Of a stretch of DNA of 64,000 nucleotides, positions 44,329 through 53,337 are shown one piece after another. The stretch covers positions 3,918,001 through 3,982,000 of the forward strand of contig NZ_CP070491.1 in NCBI RefSeq assembly GCF_016925495.1, read 5' to 3'. The DNA comes from Methylococcus sp. EFPC2 (GTDB lineage Bacteria; Pseudomonadota; Gammaproteobacteria; Methylococcales; Methylococcaceae). A program made the translations under genes and the position numbers. Below the pieces are notes generated by a model. It had not been told where the DNA came from. It saw only the letters and a program-made list of their open reading frames with translations, and made no database searches. Positions within the stretch are counted from its first letter, which is position 1. Each line of letters starts with the position of its first letter.

Positions 44329-45213
44329 GTGACCATCGCCATAGCCCCCAATTCAAGCATTAACGAGAACTTCAGGATGAGAAATCCGGACAAAACCTCT
44401 TCCACCGCGTCGTTCGATCGTGAGCACGGCAGGACGGTGGGCGATATTCACGCCCAGAATCCGCGCATCCAGTGCCGCAATGTCAATGTGTTCTACGGTG
44501 AGAAGCAGGGTATTCAGGACATCAGTCTGGAAATCGGCCGTAACGAAGTCATCGCCCTGATCGGGCCCTCGGGATGCGGCAAATCGACCTTCCTGCGCTG
44601 CATGAACCGGATGAACGACACCATCGTGGGTTGCCGGGTGAGCGGGGAAATCCTGGTGGACGGCAACGATATCTACGACGAGGATATGGATGTGGTGCCG
44701 CTGCGCGCGCAGGTCGGCATGGTGTTCCAGAAGCCGAATCCCTTTCCCAAGTCCATCTTCGAAAACGTCGCCTACGGACCCCGGATACACGGCCTGGCCA
44801 ATTCCAAGGTGGAGCTGGAAGAGATCGTCGAGACGTCCCTGCGCCGGGCCGGCTTGTGGGACGAGGTGAAGGACAATCTGCATCATCCCGGCACCGGTCT
44901 TTCCGGCGGCCAGCAGCAGCGCTTGTGCATCGCGCGAACCATCGCGGTCAGCCCGGAAGTCATCCTGATGGACGAACCCTGCTCGGCCCTGGATCCGATC
45001 GCCACCGCGCGCATCGAGCAATTGATCGACGAGTTGCGCGACGATTACACCATCGCTATCGTCACGCACTCCATGCAGCAGGCCGCGCGAGTTTCGCAAC
45101 GCACAGCCTATTTCCACATGGGCAAGCTGATCGAGGTGGGCGACACCGCGCAGATATTCACCAACCCGCGCCATCAGCTCACCGAAGACTACATCACCGG
45201 GCGTTTCGGCTAG
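44329..45213 (+). CDS. pstB: Phosphate ABC transporter ATP-binding protein PstB
   Basis: A 294-aa ATPase starting at GTG 44329 (GAGG upstream); the N-terminal 45 residues are a poorly conserved extension. Walker [10 protein letters not shown] (about 85), Q-loop [10 protein letters not shown], signature LSGGQQQR and Walker [14 protein letters not shown] are all intact, and the [15 protein letters not shown] stretch is PstB-specific. It energises phosphate import. The gene ends the pst operon; no phoU follows, as the next gene, gltA, converges from the other strand 33 bp away. Confidence 0.95.
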   Translation: MTIAIAPNSSINENFRMRNPDKTSSTASFDREHGRTVGDIHAQNPRIQCRNVNVFYGEKQGIQDISLEIGRNEVIALIGPSGCGKSTFLRCMNRMNDTIVGCRVSGEILVDGNDIYDEDMDVVPLRAQVGMVFQKPNPFPKSIFENVAYGPRIHGLANSKVELEEIVETSLRRAGLWDEVKDNLHHPGTGLSGGQQQRLCIARTIAVSPEVILMDEPCSALDPIATARIEQLIDELRDDYTIAIVTHSMQQAARVSQRTAYFHMGKLIEVGDTAQIFTNPRHQLTEDYITGRFG

Positions 45214-45246
45214 TCTCGCTTCCGGCTGCCGGCCTCGCGCCGGCGG

Positions 45247-46539
45247 TCAGCGCTGTTTCAGCGGCACGTAATCGCGCGGCGGGGAGCCGACGTAGAGCTG
45301 TCTCGGCCGCGCGATCTTCTGCGCCGGATCGGCCTTCATTTCCAGCCAGTGAGACACCCAGCCGGCGGTGCGGGCGATGGCGAACATCACCGTGAACATG
45401 TTGGTGGGGATGCTGAGCGCGCGGTAAATGATGCCCGAATAAAAATCTACGTTCGGGTACAGCTTCCGTTCGATGAAGTAATCGTCCTTGAGGGCGATCT
45501 CCTCCAGCGCCAGCGCCAGTTCGAACAAGGGATCGGGGTGCGCCAGTTTCTCCAGCACCTGATGGCAGGCCTTGCGGATGAGGGTGGCGCGGGGATCGAA
45601 ATTCTTGTAGACCCGGTGGCCAAAGCCCATCAAGCGGAAAGGGTCGTTCTTGTCCTTGGCCCGATCCAGATATTCCGGGATGCGCTTGATGTCGCCGATC
45701 TCCGCCAGCATGGCCAGCACCGCTTCGTTGGCCCCGCCGTGTGCCGGTCCCCATAGCGCGGCGATGCCGGCCGCGATGCAGGCGTAAGGATTGGCGCCGG
45801 TGCTGCTGGCCACGCGCACGGTGGACGTGCTGGCGTTCTGTTCGTGGTCGGCGTGCAGGATGAACAATAGGTTGAGCGCCCGCACGAACACCGGATCCAC
45901 GTAATACGGCTGGCCCGGTATCGAGAACATCATGTTGAGGAAGTTCTCGCAATAGTTCAGGTCGGTTCTGGGGTAGACGAAGGGCATGCCGACCGAATGC
46001 CGGTAACAGGCGGCGGCGATCGTCGGCATCTTGGCCAGCAACTGTACCGCCGACTTGCGCCGGTGGTCTTCGAGTGCAATGTTGAGTTCGCTGTGATAGA
46101 AAGCGGACAGGGAGCCGACGACCCCGACCATCATGGCCATGGGATGGGCGTCGTAGTGGAAGCCGCTGAAGAACGAGCGGAGCGCCTCGTGTATCATCCA
46201 GTGGCGCTGGATATCGGCGTTGAAGCTATAGAGCTGATGCGACGTCGGAAGCTCGCCGTGCATCAGCAAATAGGCGACCTCCGGGAAGGTGCTGTGTTCC
46301 GCCAGTTGCTCGATCGGGTAGCCTCGATGCAGCAATATTCCGGCGTCGCCGTCGATATAGGTGATGGCGCTCTTGCAACTGGCCGTGGAGACGAAGCCGG
46401 GATCGAGACTCAAATAGCCGAGCTGCGCCGCCAGCGGCCCGATGTCCACGGTGGCGGCGCCCGCCGTGCCGTCGAGCAACGGGAGTTCCGCAGTCTTCCC
46501 GCTACGATTGTCCTTGACGGTAATCGTATCTCCCGGCAC
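45247..46539 (-). CDS. gltA: Citrate synthase
   Basis: A 430-aa type II (hexameric, NADH-sensitive type) citrate synthase, condensing oxaloacetate and acetyl-CoA. Catalytic residues appear in [15 protein letters not shown] (His), [14 protein letters not shown] (His/Arg) and NVDFYSG (Asp). It starts at GTG 46539, with GAGGAG eight nucleotides upstream. It follows rpmE on the minus strand, separated by a hairpin, and converges with pstB. Confidence 0.96.
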   Translation of the reverse strand: MPGDTITVKDNRSGKTAELPLLDGTAGAATVDIGPLAAQLGYLSLDPGFVSTASCKSAITYIDGDAGILLHRGYPIEQLAEHSTFPEVAYLLMHGELPTSHQLYSFNADIQRHWMIHEALRSFFSGFHYDAHPMAMMVGVVGSLSAFYHSELNIALEDHRRKSAVQLLAKMPTIAAACYRHSVGMPFVYPRTDLNYCENFLNMMFSIPGQPYYVDPVFVRALNLLFILHADHEQNASTSTVRVASSTGANPYACIAAGIAALWGPAHGGANEAVLAMLAEIGDIKRIPEYLDRAKDKNDPFRLMGFGHRVYKNFDPRATLIRKACHQVLEKLAHPDPLFELALALEEIALKDDYFIERKLYPNVDFYSGIIYRALSIPTNMFTVMFAIARTAGWVSHWLEMKADPAQKIARPRQLYVGSPPRDYVPLKQR

Positions 46540-46557
46540 GGGGTGCTCCTCGGTAGA

Positions 46558-46580
46558 AGAAGGCCGTCAGAGGACGGCCG
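46558..46580 (-). terminator. Hairpin after rpmE
   Basis: A 7-bp stem GGCCGTC / GACGGCC with 4-nt loop; the minus-strand transcript continues with TTCTTC, a weak U-tract. It separates rpmE from gltA. Confidence 0.5.
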
Positions 46581-46589
46581 TCTAGCGGA

Positions 46590-46793
46590 TCAGGCGCGGC
46601 CGTACTTGCGGCGGAATTTGTCCACCCGGCCTGCCGTGTCGACCACTCTCTGCTTGCCCGTGTAGAAGGGGTGGCAGGACGAGCAGACTTCGACGTTCAG
46701 ATCCTTGCCTATGGTCGACTTGGTCTCGAAAGTCGCGCCGCAGCTGCAGTTGACGGTGATGGTCTTGTAATTGGGATGAATGTCCGGCTTCAT
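46590..46793 (-). CDS. rpmE: 50S ribosomal protein L31 (zinc-binding, C+ form)
   Basis: A 67-aa protein beginning [19 protein letters not shown], with four cysteines (NCSCG and [11 protein letters not shown]) that bind zinc in the C+ form, and the basic C-terminus [10 protein letters not shown]. It bridges ribosomal subunits. Forms lacking the cysteines (C-) are used during zinc limitation; none was seen here. Confidence 0.96.
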   Translation of the reverse strand: MKPDIHPNYKTITVNCSCGATFETKSTIGKDLNVEVCSSCHPFYTGKQRVVDTAGRVDKFRRKYGRA

Positions 46794-46927
46794 GGAAGGC
46801 CTCAGGATAGGAAAAGCGATAGAAACAAACGCGCCATGCTACGCAAAACTGGCGGCCACCGCAAGATAGTAGAGGTGTTCGCGGCTTGCTGATGCCGAAT
46901 TTTCTTCGCGGGCTCGACCGATTTCGC

Positions 46928-47350
46928 CTAGGTCGACGACAGACTCAGCGCGATCTCTGCGAAACGCTTGTCGTCGTCCAGGCGGAATCCTCGCATCTCC
47001 AGCACACCCTTGGTATTCAGCGAGATGATCAGATACAGCGCCTCGGGATGGCTCGCTTCGGCAAAATCGGCCGGGGACGGTTCGGCCGGGGCGCTGGGGT
47101 GCGAGTGAAAGATGGCGAACAGCGATTCGCCGCGCTCGCGCATCAAACGTATGGCTTCGATTTGTCCGGCAGGGTCCAGTTCGAACCGGCGCGCGGGGTC
47201 GGCAGCCGCGTTGGGCACCGGGTAACAACGATAAGCCCCGTTCGGGCCGGCGCCGATCAGCCCGCAAATCTCCGCTTCGGGCGTGAGCTGGGCGTAGTGC
47301 AGGAGCTGATTGATTAGCGGTCGGGGGAGGGTGACGGGTACATTGCTCAT
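46928..47350 (-). CDS. JAB/MPN+ domain metalloprotease-like protein
   Basis: A 140-aa M67-type protein. The JAMM motif is complete: Glu in AEICGLIGAG (about residue 27), then FAIFHSHPSAPAEPSPADF (H-x-H-x10-D). Bacterial members cleave ubiquitin-like sulfur-carrier fusions or cysteine-biosynthesis carrier adducts (CysO/Mec+ type). No ThiS/MoaD-like gene is next to it, so the substrate is unknown. Confidence 0.87.
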   Translation of the reverse strand: MSNVPVTLPRPLINQLLHYAQLTPEAEICGLIGAGPNGAYRCYPVPNAAADPARRFELDPAGQIEAIRLMRERGESLFAIFHSHPSAPAEPSPADFAEASHPEALYLIISLNTKGVLEMRGFRLDDDKRFAEIALSLSST

Positions 47351-47443
47351 ATCGGTGTCCGTGGCGATAAGGTGCGATTGATTGTAGAAATAGATCTTGG
47401 GCCGATGATCGGCAGGCGGAGTTTGCCGGTGGAAACCTTAATC

Positions 47444-47956
47444 CTAAGCGCCGCAGCACTTCTTGAACTTTTTCCCGCTGCCGCACGAGCAGGGATCGTT
47501 GCGGCCGGGTCGGGTCTTCCGGGTGCCGGCGCTACCGTCGAGATAGAGCCAGCAGCCGTCTTCCCGCACGAAGCGGCTGATCTCGTGCAACTGACGATCC
47601 GAGCCGCCCTGCCGGTAACGAGCGATGAATTCCACCACGCCCTCGGTGTCGTCGGGTTGGCCGCGCTCACGGTTCAGGAGGGCCAGGCCCAGCCAGTCGC
47701 TGTCGTCGTTCGCCAAATCCAGAACCGGTGGACGGCTGGACGGGTGCCATGTGCGCAGCACGTAGGCCGCGTCGCGCAGTGTATAGGCCGTGTAGCGCGA
47801 ACGCATCAGGGCCGCGGCGGTGGGCGCGGGGCTCAGCCCTTGCAGATAGGGGCCGCAACAGTCGGAGAAATCGGCGCCGGAGCCGCAGGGGCAGGCGTGG
47901 CGATTATCGGTCGTGGCGAGTGGCTGGTCTTGCGGCAGGTTTCCCACCGGGCTCAT
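47444..47956 (-). CDS. YchJ family protein with two SEC-C motifs
   Basis: A 170-aa protein with a zinc-binding SEC-C motif at each end: CPCGSGADFSDCCGPYLQG near the N-terminus and DPCSCGSGKKFKKCC at the C-terminus. Between them is the NTF2-like UPF0225 domain (TAAALMRSRYTAYTLRDAAYVLRTW). Family function is not established; SEC-C modules bind zinc and interact with SecB or ribosomes in other proteins. Start ATG 47956. Confidence 0.9.
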   Translation of the reverse strand: MSPVGNLPQDQPLATTDNRHACPCGSGADFSDCCGPYLQGLSPAPTAAALMRSRYTAYTLRDAAYVLRTWHPSSRPPVLDLANDDSDWLGLALLNRERGQPDDTEGVVEFIARYRQGGSDRQLHEISRFVREDGCWLYLDGSAGTRKTRPGRNDPCSCGSGKKFKKCCGA

Positions 47957-48059
47957 CCTCGGCTGCGGTCATTTATTGGATAATAGGCGGCACGTCCTCA
48001 GGGACGGCTTATTGTGACCCAAGCGAGGGTCGAAAACACAGCGCTCAGCGGAGCCCAGC

Positions 48060-48434
48060 GTGGATATAGCAGCGATACAACAAAGCTTGCGGGAGTTTGC
48101 CGCCGAGCGCGACTGGGATCGGTTCCACAGCCCGAAGAATCTGGCCGCAGCCCTCAGCGTGGAGGCCGCGGAATTGCTGGAACCTTTCCAATGGCTCACC
48201 GAAGATGAGTCGCGGCGGCTGACCGAGCGTCCCGAGGAGCTGGCGTCGGTGCGGGAAGAAATGGCCGATGTGCTGATTTATCTGCTGCGTCTGGCCGATC
48301 AGCTGAATGTCGATCTGAACCGCGCGGTGGTCGACAAGATGCGCCGGAACGCCGAGAAATACCCCGTCGCCCTGGCCCGGGGCAACGCCGTCAAATACAA
48401 TCGCCGCCCCCAGGACCCGCCGAACGCGCCATGA
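48060..48434 (+). CDS. MazG-like nucleotide pyrophosphohydrolase
   Basis: A 124-aa all-alpha NTP pyrophosphatase of the RS21-C6/dCTPase type. The metal-binding acidic motifs are VEAAELLEPFQW (E-x2-E) and EEMADVLIYLLRLAD (E-x2-D). It hydrolyses (deoxy)nucleoside triphosphates to monophosphate and PPi, cleaning modified or excess nucleotides. It starts at GTG 48060 and ends in an ATGA overlap with the HflD gene. Confidence 0.88.
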   Translation: MDIAAIQQSLREFAAERDWDRFHSPKNLAAALSVEAAELLEPFQWLTEDESRRLTERPEELASVREEMADVLIYLLRLADQLNVDLNRAVVDKMRRNAEKYPVALARGNAVKYNRRPQDPPNAP

Positions 48435-49051
48435 TAAAAACCCTCGAAAACCAGACCATCGCTTTGGCCGGCCTGACTCAGGCGGTTTATCTGGTGCAGC
48501 GCATCGCGCGCACCGGTTCGGCCGACGCCGAGGAGCTGGAAGCGTCGCTGGCCAGCGTGCTGAAACTGAATCCCGACGATGTGCTCGGCGTCTACGACGG
48601 CCTGGACAAGCTCAGGACCGGCCTGCGCGTGTTGGAAAAACAACTGGGCGCGCCCGACCGCGTGGACACCGAACTTGCCCGCTACGCCGCCTCGCTGATC
48701 TTCCTCGAACGCAAGCTCCAGCAGAATCCCGCCATGCTGGAAAAAATCCGTGCCGGCGTGGAGCGCGCGACCGCACAGACCGCCCATTTCGGCCTGGCAC
48801 ACGAGAACGTGATCGCGGGGCTCGCCGACATCTACCAGGAAACCATCAGCCAGCTCAGGCCGCGCGTCATGGTGGTGGGCGAACCTTTGCACTTGAACAA
48901 TACGGCCAATGCCAACCGCATCCGCGCCCTGCTGCTGGCCGGCATCCGCGCTGCCGTATTGTGGCGGCAGTGCGGCGGCAGCCGCTGGAAGTTCCTGCTG
49001 CATCGCCGCAAGATGCAGGCCGAAGCGGTCCGTTTGCTCAAATCCGCGTAA
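48431..49051 (+). CDS. hflD: HflD family protein (lysogenization regulator homolog)
   Basis: A 206-aa helical, peripheral membrane protein. The conserved C-terminal part PRVMVVGEPLHLNN and IRALLLAGIRAAVLWRQCGG identifies HflD, which in E. coli binds lambda CII. Its normal cellular role is not known. In many gammaproteobacteria it follows mnmA; here it is coupled to the MazG-like gene. Confidence 0.9.
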   Translation: MIKTLENQTIALAGLTQAVYLVQRIARTGSADAEELEASLASVLKLNPDDVLGVYDGLDKLRTGLRVLEKQLGAPDRVDTELARYAASLIFLERKLQQNPAMLEKIRAGVERATAQTAHFGLAHENVIAGLADIYQETISQLRPRVMVVGEPLHLNNTANANRIRALLLAGIRAAVLWRQCGGSRWKFLLHRRKMQAEAVRLLKSA

Positions 49052-49061
49052 GGGAGGCTGT

Positions 49062-49661
49062 ATGAGCGTCGCCGAACTGAAGGTCATGAGCCTGGAGGAA
49101 TACCTGGACTGGGAATCCCGCCAGGAAACCAAGCACGAGTTCTACAACGGGCTGGTGTACGAGGTGTACGCCATGACCGGTGCCCGCGACGCGCACGTCA
49201 CCGTCGCCGGCAACGTGTTCAGCCTGCTGAGGTCGCATTTGCGCGGCACGCCCTGCCGCACCTATATCGCCGACATGAGGCTCAAGGTTGATGCGGCCAA
49301 CGCGGTGTTCTATCCCGACGTGTTCGTGACCTGCGACCCGCGCGACAAGCCGGTCGAATACGAGAAAGCGTTCCCGGCCCTGATCGTCGAAGTGCTCTCG
49401 CCTTCCACGGCGGCCTACGATCGCGGCAGTAAGTTCGCCGCCTATCGATTGATAGCGACGCTCAAGGAATATGTGTTGATCGATACGGCCAGCCGCAGCG
49501 TCGATGTGTTCCGCAAGGACGAATCGGGGCATTGGGTGCTTTATCCCAGTGAGGGATGTACTCGCGTGGAGTTCGCCAGCGTTGGCTTGCGGGCCGAGCT
49601 GGAAGCCGTGTTCGAAGATGTGGAGGCCGGGCGTGAGCAATGGCCGCCGCAGACCCACTGA
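49062..49661 (+). CDS. Uma2 family (DUF820) putative restriction-endonuclease-fold protein
   Basis: A 199-aa protein from ATG 49062 (GGGAGG upstream), 10 bp after hflD. It begins with MSLEEYLDWESRQETKHEFYNG, typical of Uma2 proteins, and has the PD-(D/E)xK active-site pattern: D in FYPDVFVTCDP, E-x-L in LIVEVLSPST and K in RGSKFAAYR. These genes abound in cyanobacteria and some methanotrophs; nuclease activity is predicted from the fold only. No methylase is next to it. Confidence 0.88.
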   Translation: MSVAELKVMSLEEYLDWESRQETKHEFYNGLVYEVYAMTGARDAHVTVAGNVFSLLRSHLRGTPCRTYIADMRLKVDAANAVFYPDVFVTCDPRDKPVEYEKAFPALIVEVLSPSTAAYDRGSKFAAYRLIATLKEYVLIDTASRSVDVFRKDESGHWVLYPSEGCTRVEFASVGLRAELEAVFEDVEAGREQWPPQTH

Positions 49662-49691
49662 TTACTTTTTCAACATTACTAAGGTCGACTC

Positions 49692-51122
49692 ATGAGTAAT
49701 AGTCCTGCCAACCCCGCCGAATTGAATGCCGAAGTCCTCGTATTGGGTGGCGGCCCCGGCGGTTATACGGCCGCTTTCCGCGCGGCGGATCTGGGCAAGA
49801 AAGTGGTGCTGGTGGAACGTTTTCCGGTGTTGGGCGGCGTTTGTCTCAACGTCGGCTGCATCCCGTCCAAGGCCCTGCTGCATCTGGCCCAGATCATCCA
49901 CGAGGCGGAGGATGTGGCGAGCCACGGCGTCAGCTTCGGTAAGCCGCAACTGGATCTCGATAAAATCCGCGATTGGAAGAGCCGGGTGGTGAAGACCCTC
50001 AACACCGGCCTGTCAGGCTTGGCCAAGCAGCGTCAGGTGACGGTGCTCACTGGCCTAGGCCAATTTACCTCGCCCAACACCCTGAAGGTGACGAGCGCCG
50101 ATGGCGAACAGAGCGTGCGCTTCGACAACGCCATCATCGCCGCCGGCTCCCGCGCCACCCAGATTCCCGGTTTCCCCTATGACGACCCGCGCTTGATCGA
50201 TTCCACCGGCGCATTGGCGTTGGAAGACATACCCGGCCGACTGCTGGTGGTGGGCGGCGGCATCATCGGTCTGGAAATGGCCAACGTCTATCACGCGCTG
50301 GGCTCGAAAATCAGTGTCGTGGAATTGCTGGATCAGTTGATTCCGGGCGCCGATCCGGATTTGGTCAAGCCTCTGCATCAACGCATCCAGAAGCAGTACG
50401 AAAAGATCTGGCTCAAGACCAAGGTCAGTCGGATCGAATCCGCACCGGAAGGACTCCGGGTTTACTTCGAAGGCGAGGGCGCTCCCGAATCGGAAATCTA
50501 CGACCGGGTGCTGGTCGCGGTCGGGCGCCGGCCCAATGGCTCGTTGATCGGTGCCGAGGCGGCCGGCGTGACCGTGGACGGCGCCGGGTTCATACCCGTG
50601 GACGACAGACAGCGCACCAACGTGCCGCATATTTATGCGATCGGCGACATCGTCGGCAATCCCATGCTGGCGCACAAGGCCACTCACGAAGCCAAGGTGG
50701 CTGCCGAAGTCATCGCCGGCCATCCGTCCGCCTTCCAGGCGCTCACCATTCCTTCGGTGGCTTATACCGACCCGGAAATCGCCTGGATGGGCCTGACCGA
50801 AACTCAGGCCAAGGCCCAGGGCATCGCCTACGAAACCGCGACCTTCCCCTGGGCGGCCAGCGGCCGGGCCCTGGGGATAGGGCGACGCGAGGGGTTGACC
50901 AAGATCGTGGTCGACAAGGAGAGCAAGCGCATCCTCGGTACCGGCCTGGTTGGTCCGCACGCCGGTGAGTTGGTCGCCGAAGCGGTGCTGGCGCTGGAGA
51001 TGGGGGCCGACGTCGAGGACATTGCGTTGAGCGTGCATCCTCATCCGACCCTGTCGGAGACTTTCGCCTTCGCCGCCGAGATGATAGAAGGCTCGATCAC
51101 CGACCTTTACATCAAAAAGTAG
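49692..51122 (+). CDS. lpdA: Dihydrolipoyl dehydrogenase
   Basis: A 476-aa flavoprotein, E3 of 2-oxoacid dehydrogenase and glycine-cleavage complexes. FAD loop GGGPGGYTAAF (about 19-29), redox disulfide GGVCLNVGCIPSK, NAD loop VVGGGIIGLEMA and the C-terminal catalytic HPHPTLSE are intact. E1/E2 genes are not in the window and would lie elsewhere. It is followed by phoB after 112 bp. Confidence 0.95.
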   Translation: MSNSPANPAELNAEVLVLGGGPGGYTAAFRAADLGKKVVLVERFPVLGGVCLNVGCIPSKALLHLAQIIHEAEDVASHGVSFGKPQLDLDKIRDWKSRVVKTLNTGLSGLAKQRQVTVLTGLGQFTSPNTLKVTSADGEQSVRFDNAIIAAGSRATQIPGFPYDDPRLIDSTGALALEDIPGRLLVVGGGIIGLEMANVYHALGSKISVVELLDQLIPGADPDLVKPLHQRIQKQYEKIWLKTKVSRIESAPEGLRVYFEGEGAPESEIYDRVLVAVGRRPNGSLIGAEAAGVTVDGAGFIPVDDRQRTNVPHIYAIGDIVGNPMLAHKATHEAKVAAEVIAGHPSAFQALTIPSVAYTDPEIAWMGLTETQAKAQGIAYETATFPWAASGRALGIGRREGLTKIVVDKESKRILGTGLVGPHAGELVAEAVLALEMGADVEDIALSVHPHPTLSETFAFAAEMIEGSITDLYIKK

Positions 51123-51170
51123 ATAGTCACCTCGCCGGGAACGGGCAGCAGCCTCGATGTGCAGATTAGC

Positions 51171-51204
51171 GTTTAACGCATTCGTAACAATGCCCACCTA
51201 AGAT
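51171..51204 (+). promoter_or_regulatory. Candidate two-unit PhoB box and -10 upstream of phoB
   Basis: TTTAAC (51172) and CGTAAC (51183) are 11 bp apart; the second unit, TCGTAACAATG, closely resembles CTGTAACAAAG of the plcP box. A -10-like TAAGAT lies at 51199-51204. This would allow autoregulation of phoBR. Confidence 0.45.
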
Positions 51205-51234
51205 GGCCCTTTTGGCTGACACGAGATTCCTGAC

Positions 51235-51933
51235 ATGGCTGCAATCCCGGTACTGGTGGTCGAGGACGAAGACGCGATACGCGAAATGCTGATCATGGCT
51301 CTGGAACAGGCGGACTTTTCCGTTCGCTCCGCTGCGGATACCCAGCAGGCGACCGATTTGTTGAACGACTTCGTGCCCGATTTGATACTGCTGGACTGGA
51401 TGCTGCCGGGCATGAGCGGAGTCGAGTGGGCCAAGCGGCTGAAGAAGGACAAGGATCACGGCGATATTCCGGTCATCCTGCTGACGGCCCGCGGCGAGGA
51501 AGAGGACAAGGTGCGCGGACTCGAAGTCGGTGCCGACGACTATGTCACGAAGCCCTTTTCGCCGCGCGAACTCGTGGCTCGCATCCGCGCCGTGCTGCGG
51601 CGCGCGGGCCGTTTCGGCCAGACCGGCAAGCTGCAATTGGGGCCCATCGTCCTGGATGCCGACGAGCATCGCCTGAGTATCGACGATCAGCCTGTCATGC
51701 TCAGTCCGACCGAACACCGCCTCCTGGAGTTCTTCCTCACCCATCCGGGCAAGGTCTACAGCCGCACCCAGTTACTCGACCAGGTGTGGGGGCGCAGCGC
51801 CTATATCGAGGAACGCACGGTGGACGTGCATATCCGCCGTCTGCGCAAGATTCTGGGGGAGTATAGTTGCGAAGATCTCATACAAACCGTGCGCGGCTTC
51901 GGTTATCGCTTCTCCCTTCAAGACCGGGTTTAG
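51235..51933 (+). CDS. phoB: Phosphate regulon response regulator PhoB
   Basis: A 232-aa OmpR-family regulator. The receiver domain has the acidic pair VVEDED, phosphoacceptor Asp54 in LILLDWMLPG and the Lys of YVTKPFSPREL. The winged-helix domain ends with VDVHIRRLRKIL and VRGFGYRFS. Identity as PhoB rests on the receiver sequence (RGEEEDKVRGLEVGADDYVTKPF in part is PhoB-like) and on phoR following at once. Phosphorylated PhoB binds the 11-bp repeated boxes found elsewhere in this window. Confidence 0.94.
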   Translation: MAAIPVLVVEDEDAIREMLIMALEQADFSVRSAADTQQATDLLNDFVPDLILLDWMLPGMSGVEWAKRLKKDKDHGDIPVILLTARGEEEDKVRGLEVGADDYVTKPFSPRELVARIRAVLRRAGRFGQTGKLQLGPIVLDADEHRLSIDDQPVMLSPTEHRLLEFFLTHPGKVYSRTQLLDQVWGRSAYIEERTVDVHIRRLRKILGEYSCEDLIQTVRGFGYRFSLQDRV

Positions 51934-53226
51934 ATGCTTAGCCCCTGGCGCTCGGAACTCTACTGGATAAGCTGGCTGGGGCTCGTCGCCGCCTTTTTCG
52001 GCAAGCTGACCGGTCAATATTTCCTTGCGTTCTGGCTGGCCAGTCTGATCTATCTCGCCCGTCATCTCTTCCATATCAATGGCTTGCTGGTCTGGTTGCG
52101 CCTGGGAGGCAAGGTGCCTTCGGGCGGCGGCATCTGGGAGGAGATCTACTACCTCATCTATCGGTTGCGCCGCCGCAACAAGCGCCGCAAGAAGCGCTTG
52201 ATCGTCATGCTGGAGCGTTTCCGCACCGCCACCGCCGCCTTGCCCGACGCCACCGTGGTGCTGGGGCCGCGCGATGAAATCGAGTGGTTCAACGAAGCGG
52301 CCGGGGAGTTGCTCGGTTTGCAGCGTTATGACATCGGCCAGCAGATCGCCAATCTGCTACGCGCGCCCAAGTTCGCCGAATTTCTGCGCGCCTGCGATTA
52401 CGACAACACCGTCAGCGTTCCTGCTCCCGGCACGGACAACCGGCAGCTGGAAATCCGCGTGGTGCCTTACGGCGACGACCTGCGCCTCCTGGTGGCCCAG
52501 GACATCACCCAGTTGCGTCTGATGGAGCGTGTTCGCAGCGATTTCGTCGCCAACGTTTCCCACGAGCTGCGCACTCCGCTCACGGTGCTCAAGGGTTACA
52601 TGGAAACCCTGACGGACGAAGCCCAGGTGTCGGAACGCCATCTCAAGATATTCCGCCGCATGGAAGAACAGACCGAGCGCATGCAAAACCTGGTCGACGG
52701 CCTGCTTTCCCTGACCCGCCTCGAATCGGGTGCGCAGTCCTCGCCCCAGGAAGTCAACGTCGCCGCCTTGCTACGCAGTTTGACCGAGGAAGTGTCGCTG
52801 CTACAAGGGCCGCAGCCGAATTTGGAACTCCTCATCGAAACCGACGCTCGCCTATCGGGTTCCGAAACGGAGTTGCGCAGCGCATTTTCCAATCTCGTCG
52901 TCAACGCGCTGAAATACACGCCGGCTGCCGGACATGTGCAGGTGATCTGGCATGACGACGGTGAAGGCGCGCGCCTGGACGTGAGGGATGATGGACCCGG
53001 CATAGCGGCCGAGCATGTCTCGCGGATCACTGAGCGTTTCTATCGCGTGGAAAGCGCCGATGTTCCCCGGCGCAACGGTGCCGGTTTGGGTCTGTCCATC
53101 GTCAAACACGTGTTGAGCCGGCACGATGCCAGGCTGGAAATCGTCAGCAAGCCGGGCGAAGGCAGTTGTTTCAGTGCGATTTTTCCCGCGCGCCGGGTAT
53201 CGCGGTCGGCAAAAATCACGGCATGA
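51934..53226 (+). CDS. phoR: Phosphate regulon sensor histidine kinase PhoR
   Basis: A 430-aa kinase that starts directly after the phoB stop. The N-terminus has two TM helices with a minimal periplasmic part (ISWLGLVAAFFGKLTG, FLAFWLASLIYLARHL), then the basic RLRRRNKRRKKR linker, a PAS domain (about 90-190), the dimerisation/phosphoacceptor H-box VSHELRTPLTVLKGY (His210) and an HATPase domain with N-box NLVVNALKYTP and G1/G2 boxes. The lack of a large sensor domain is usual for PhoR, which senses through the Pst transporter and PhoU. Confidence 0.95.
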   Translation: MLSPWRSELYWISWLGLVAAFFGKLTGQYFLAFWLASLIYLARHLFHINGLLVWLRLGGKVPSGGGIWEEIYYLIYRLRRRNKRRKKRLIVMLERFRTATAALPDATVVLGPRDEIEWFNEAAGELLGLQRYDIGQQIANLLRAPKFAEFLRACDYDNTVSVPAPGTDNRQLEIRVVPYGDDLRLLVAQDITQLRLMERVRSDFVANVSHELRTPLTVLKGYMETLTDEAQVSERHLKIFRRMEEQTERMQNLVDGLLSLTRLESGAQSSPQEVNVAALLRSLTEEVSLLQGPQPNLELLIETDARLSGSETELRSAFSNLVVNALKYTPAAGHVQVIWHDDGEGARLDVRDDGPGIAAEHVSRITERFYRVESADVPRRNGAGLGLSIVKHVLSRHDARLEIVSKPGEGSCFSAIFPARRVSRSAKITA

Positions 53227-53337
53227 AAAACGACAATTTCGCGGAATTGATTTGCCAACGCTCGTAGTGAGCTATATTATCGCCCATGTTGCGTTATTAT
53301 CTAATTCCGTTGTGAAATTGCTACAAGGGGGTAAGCT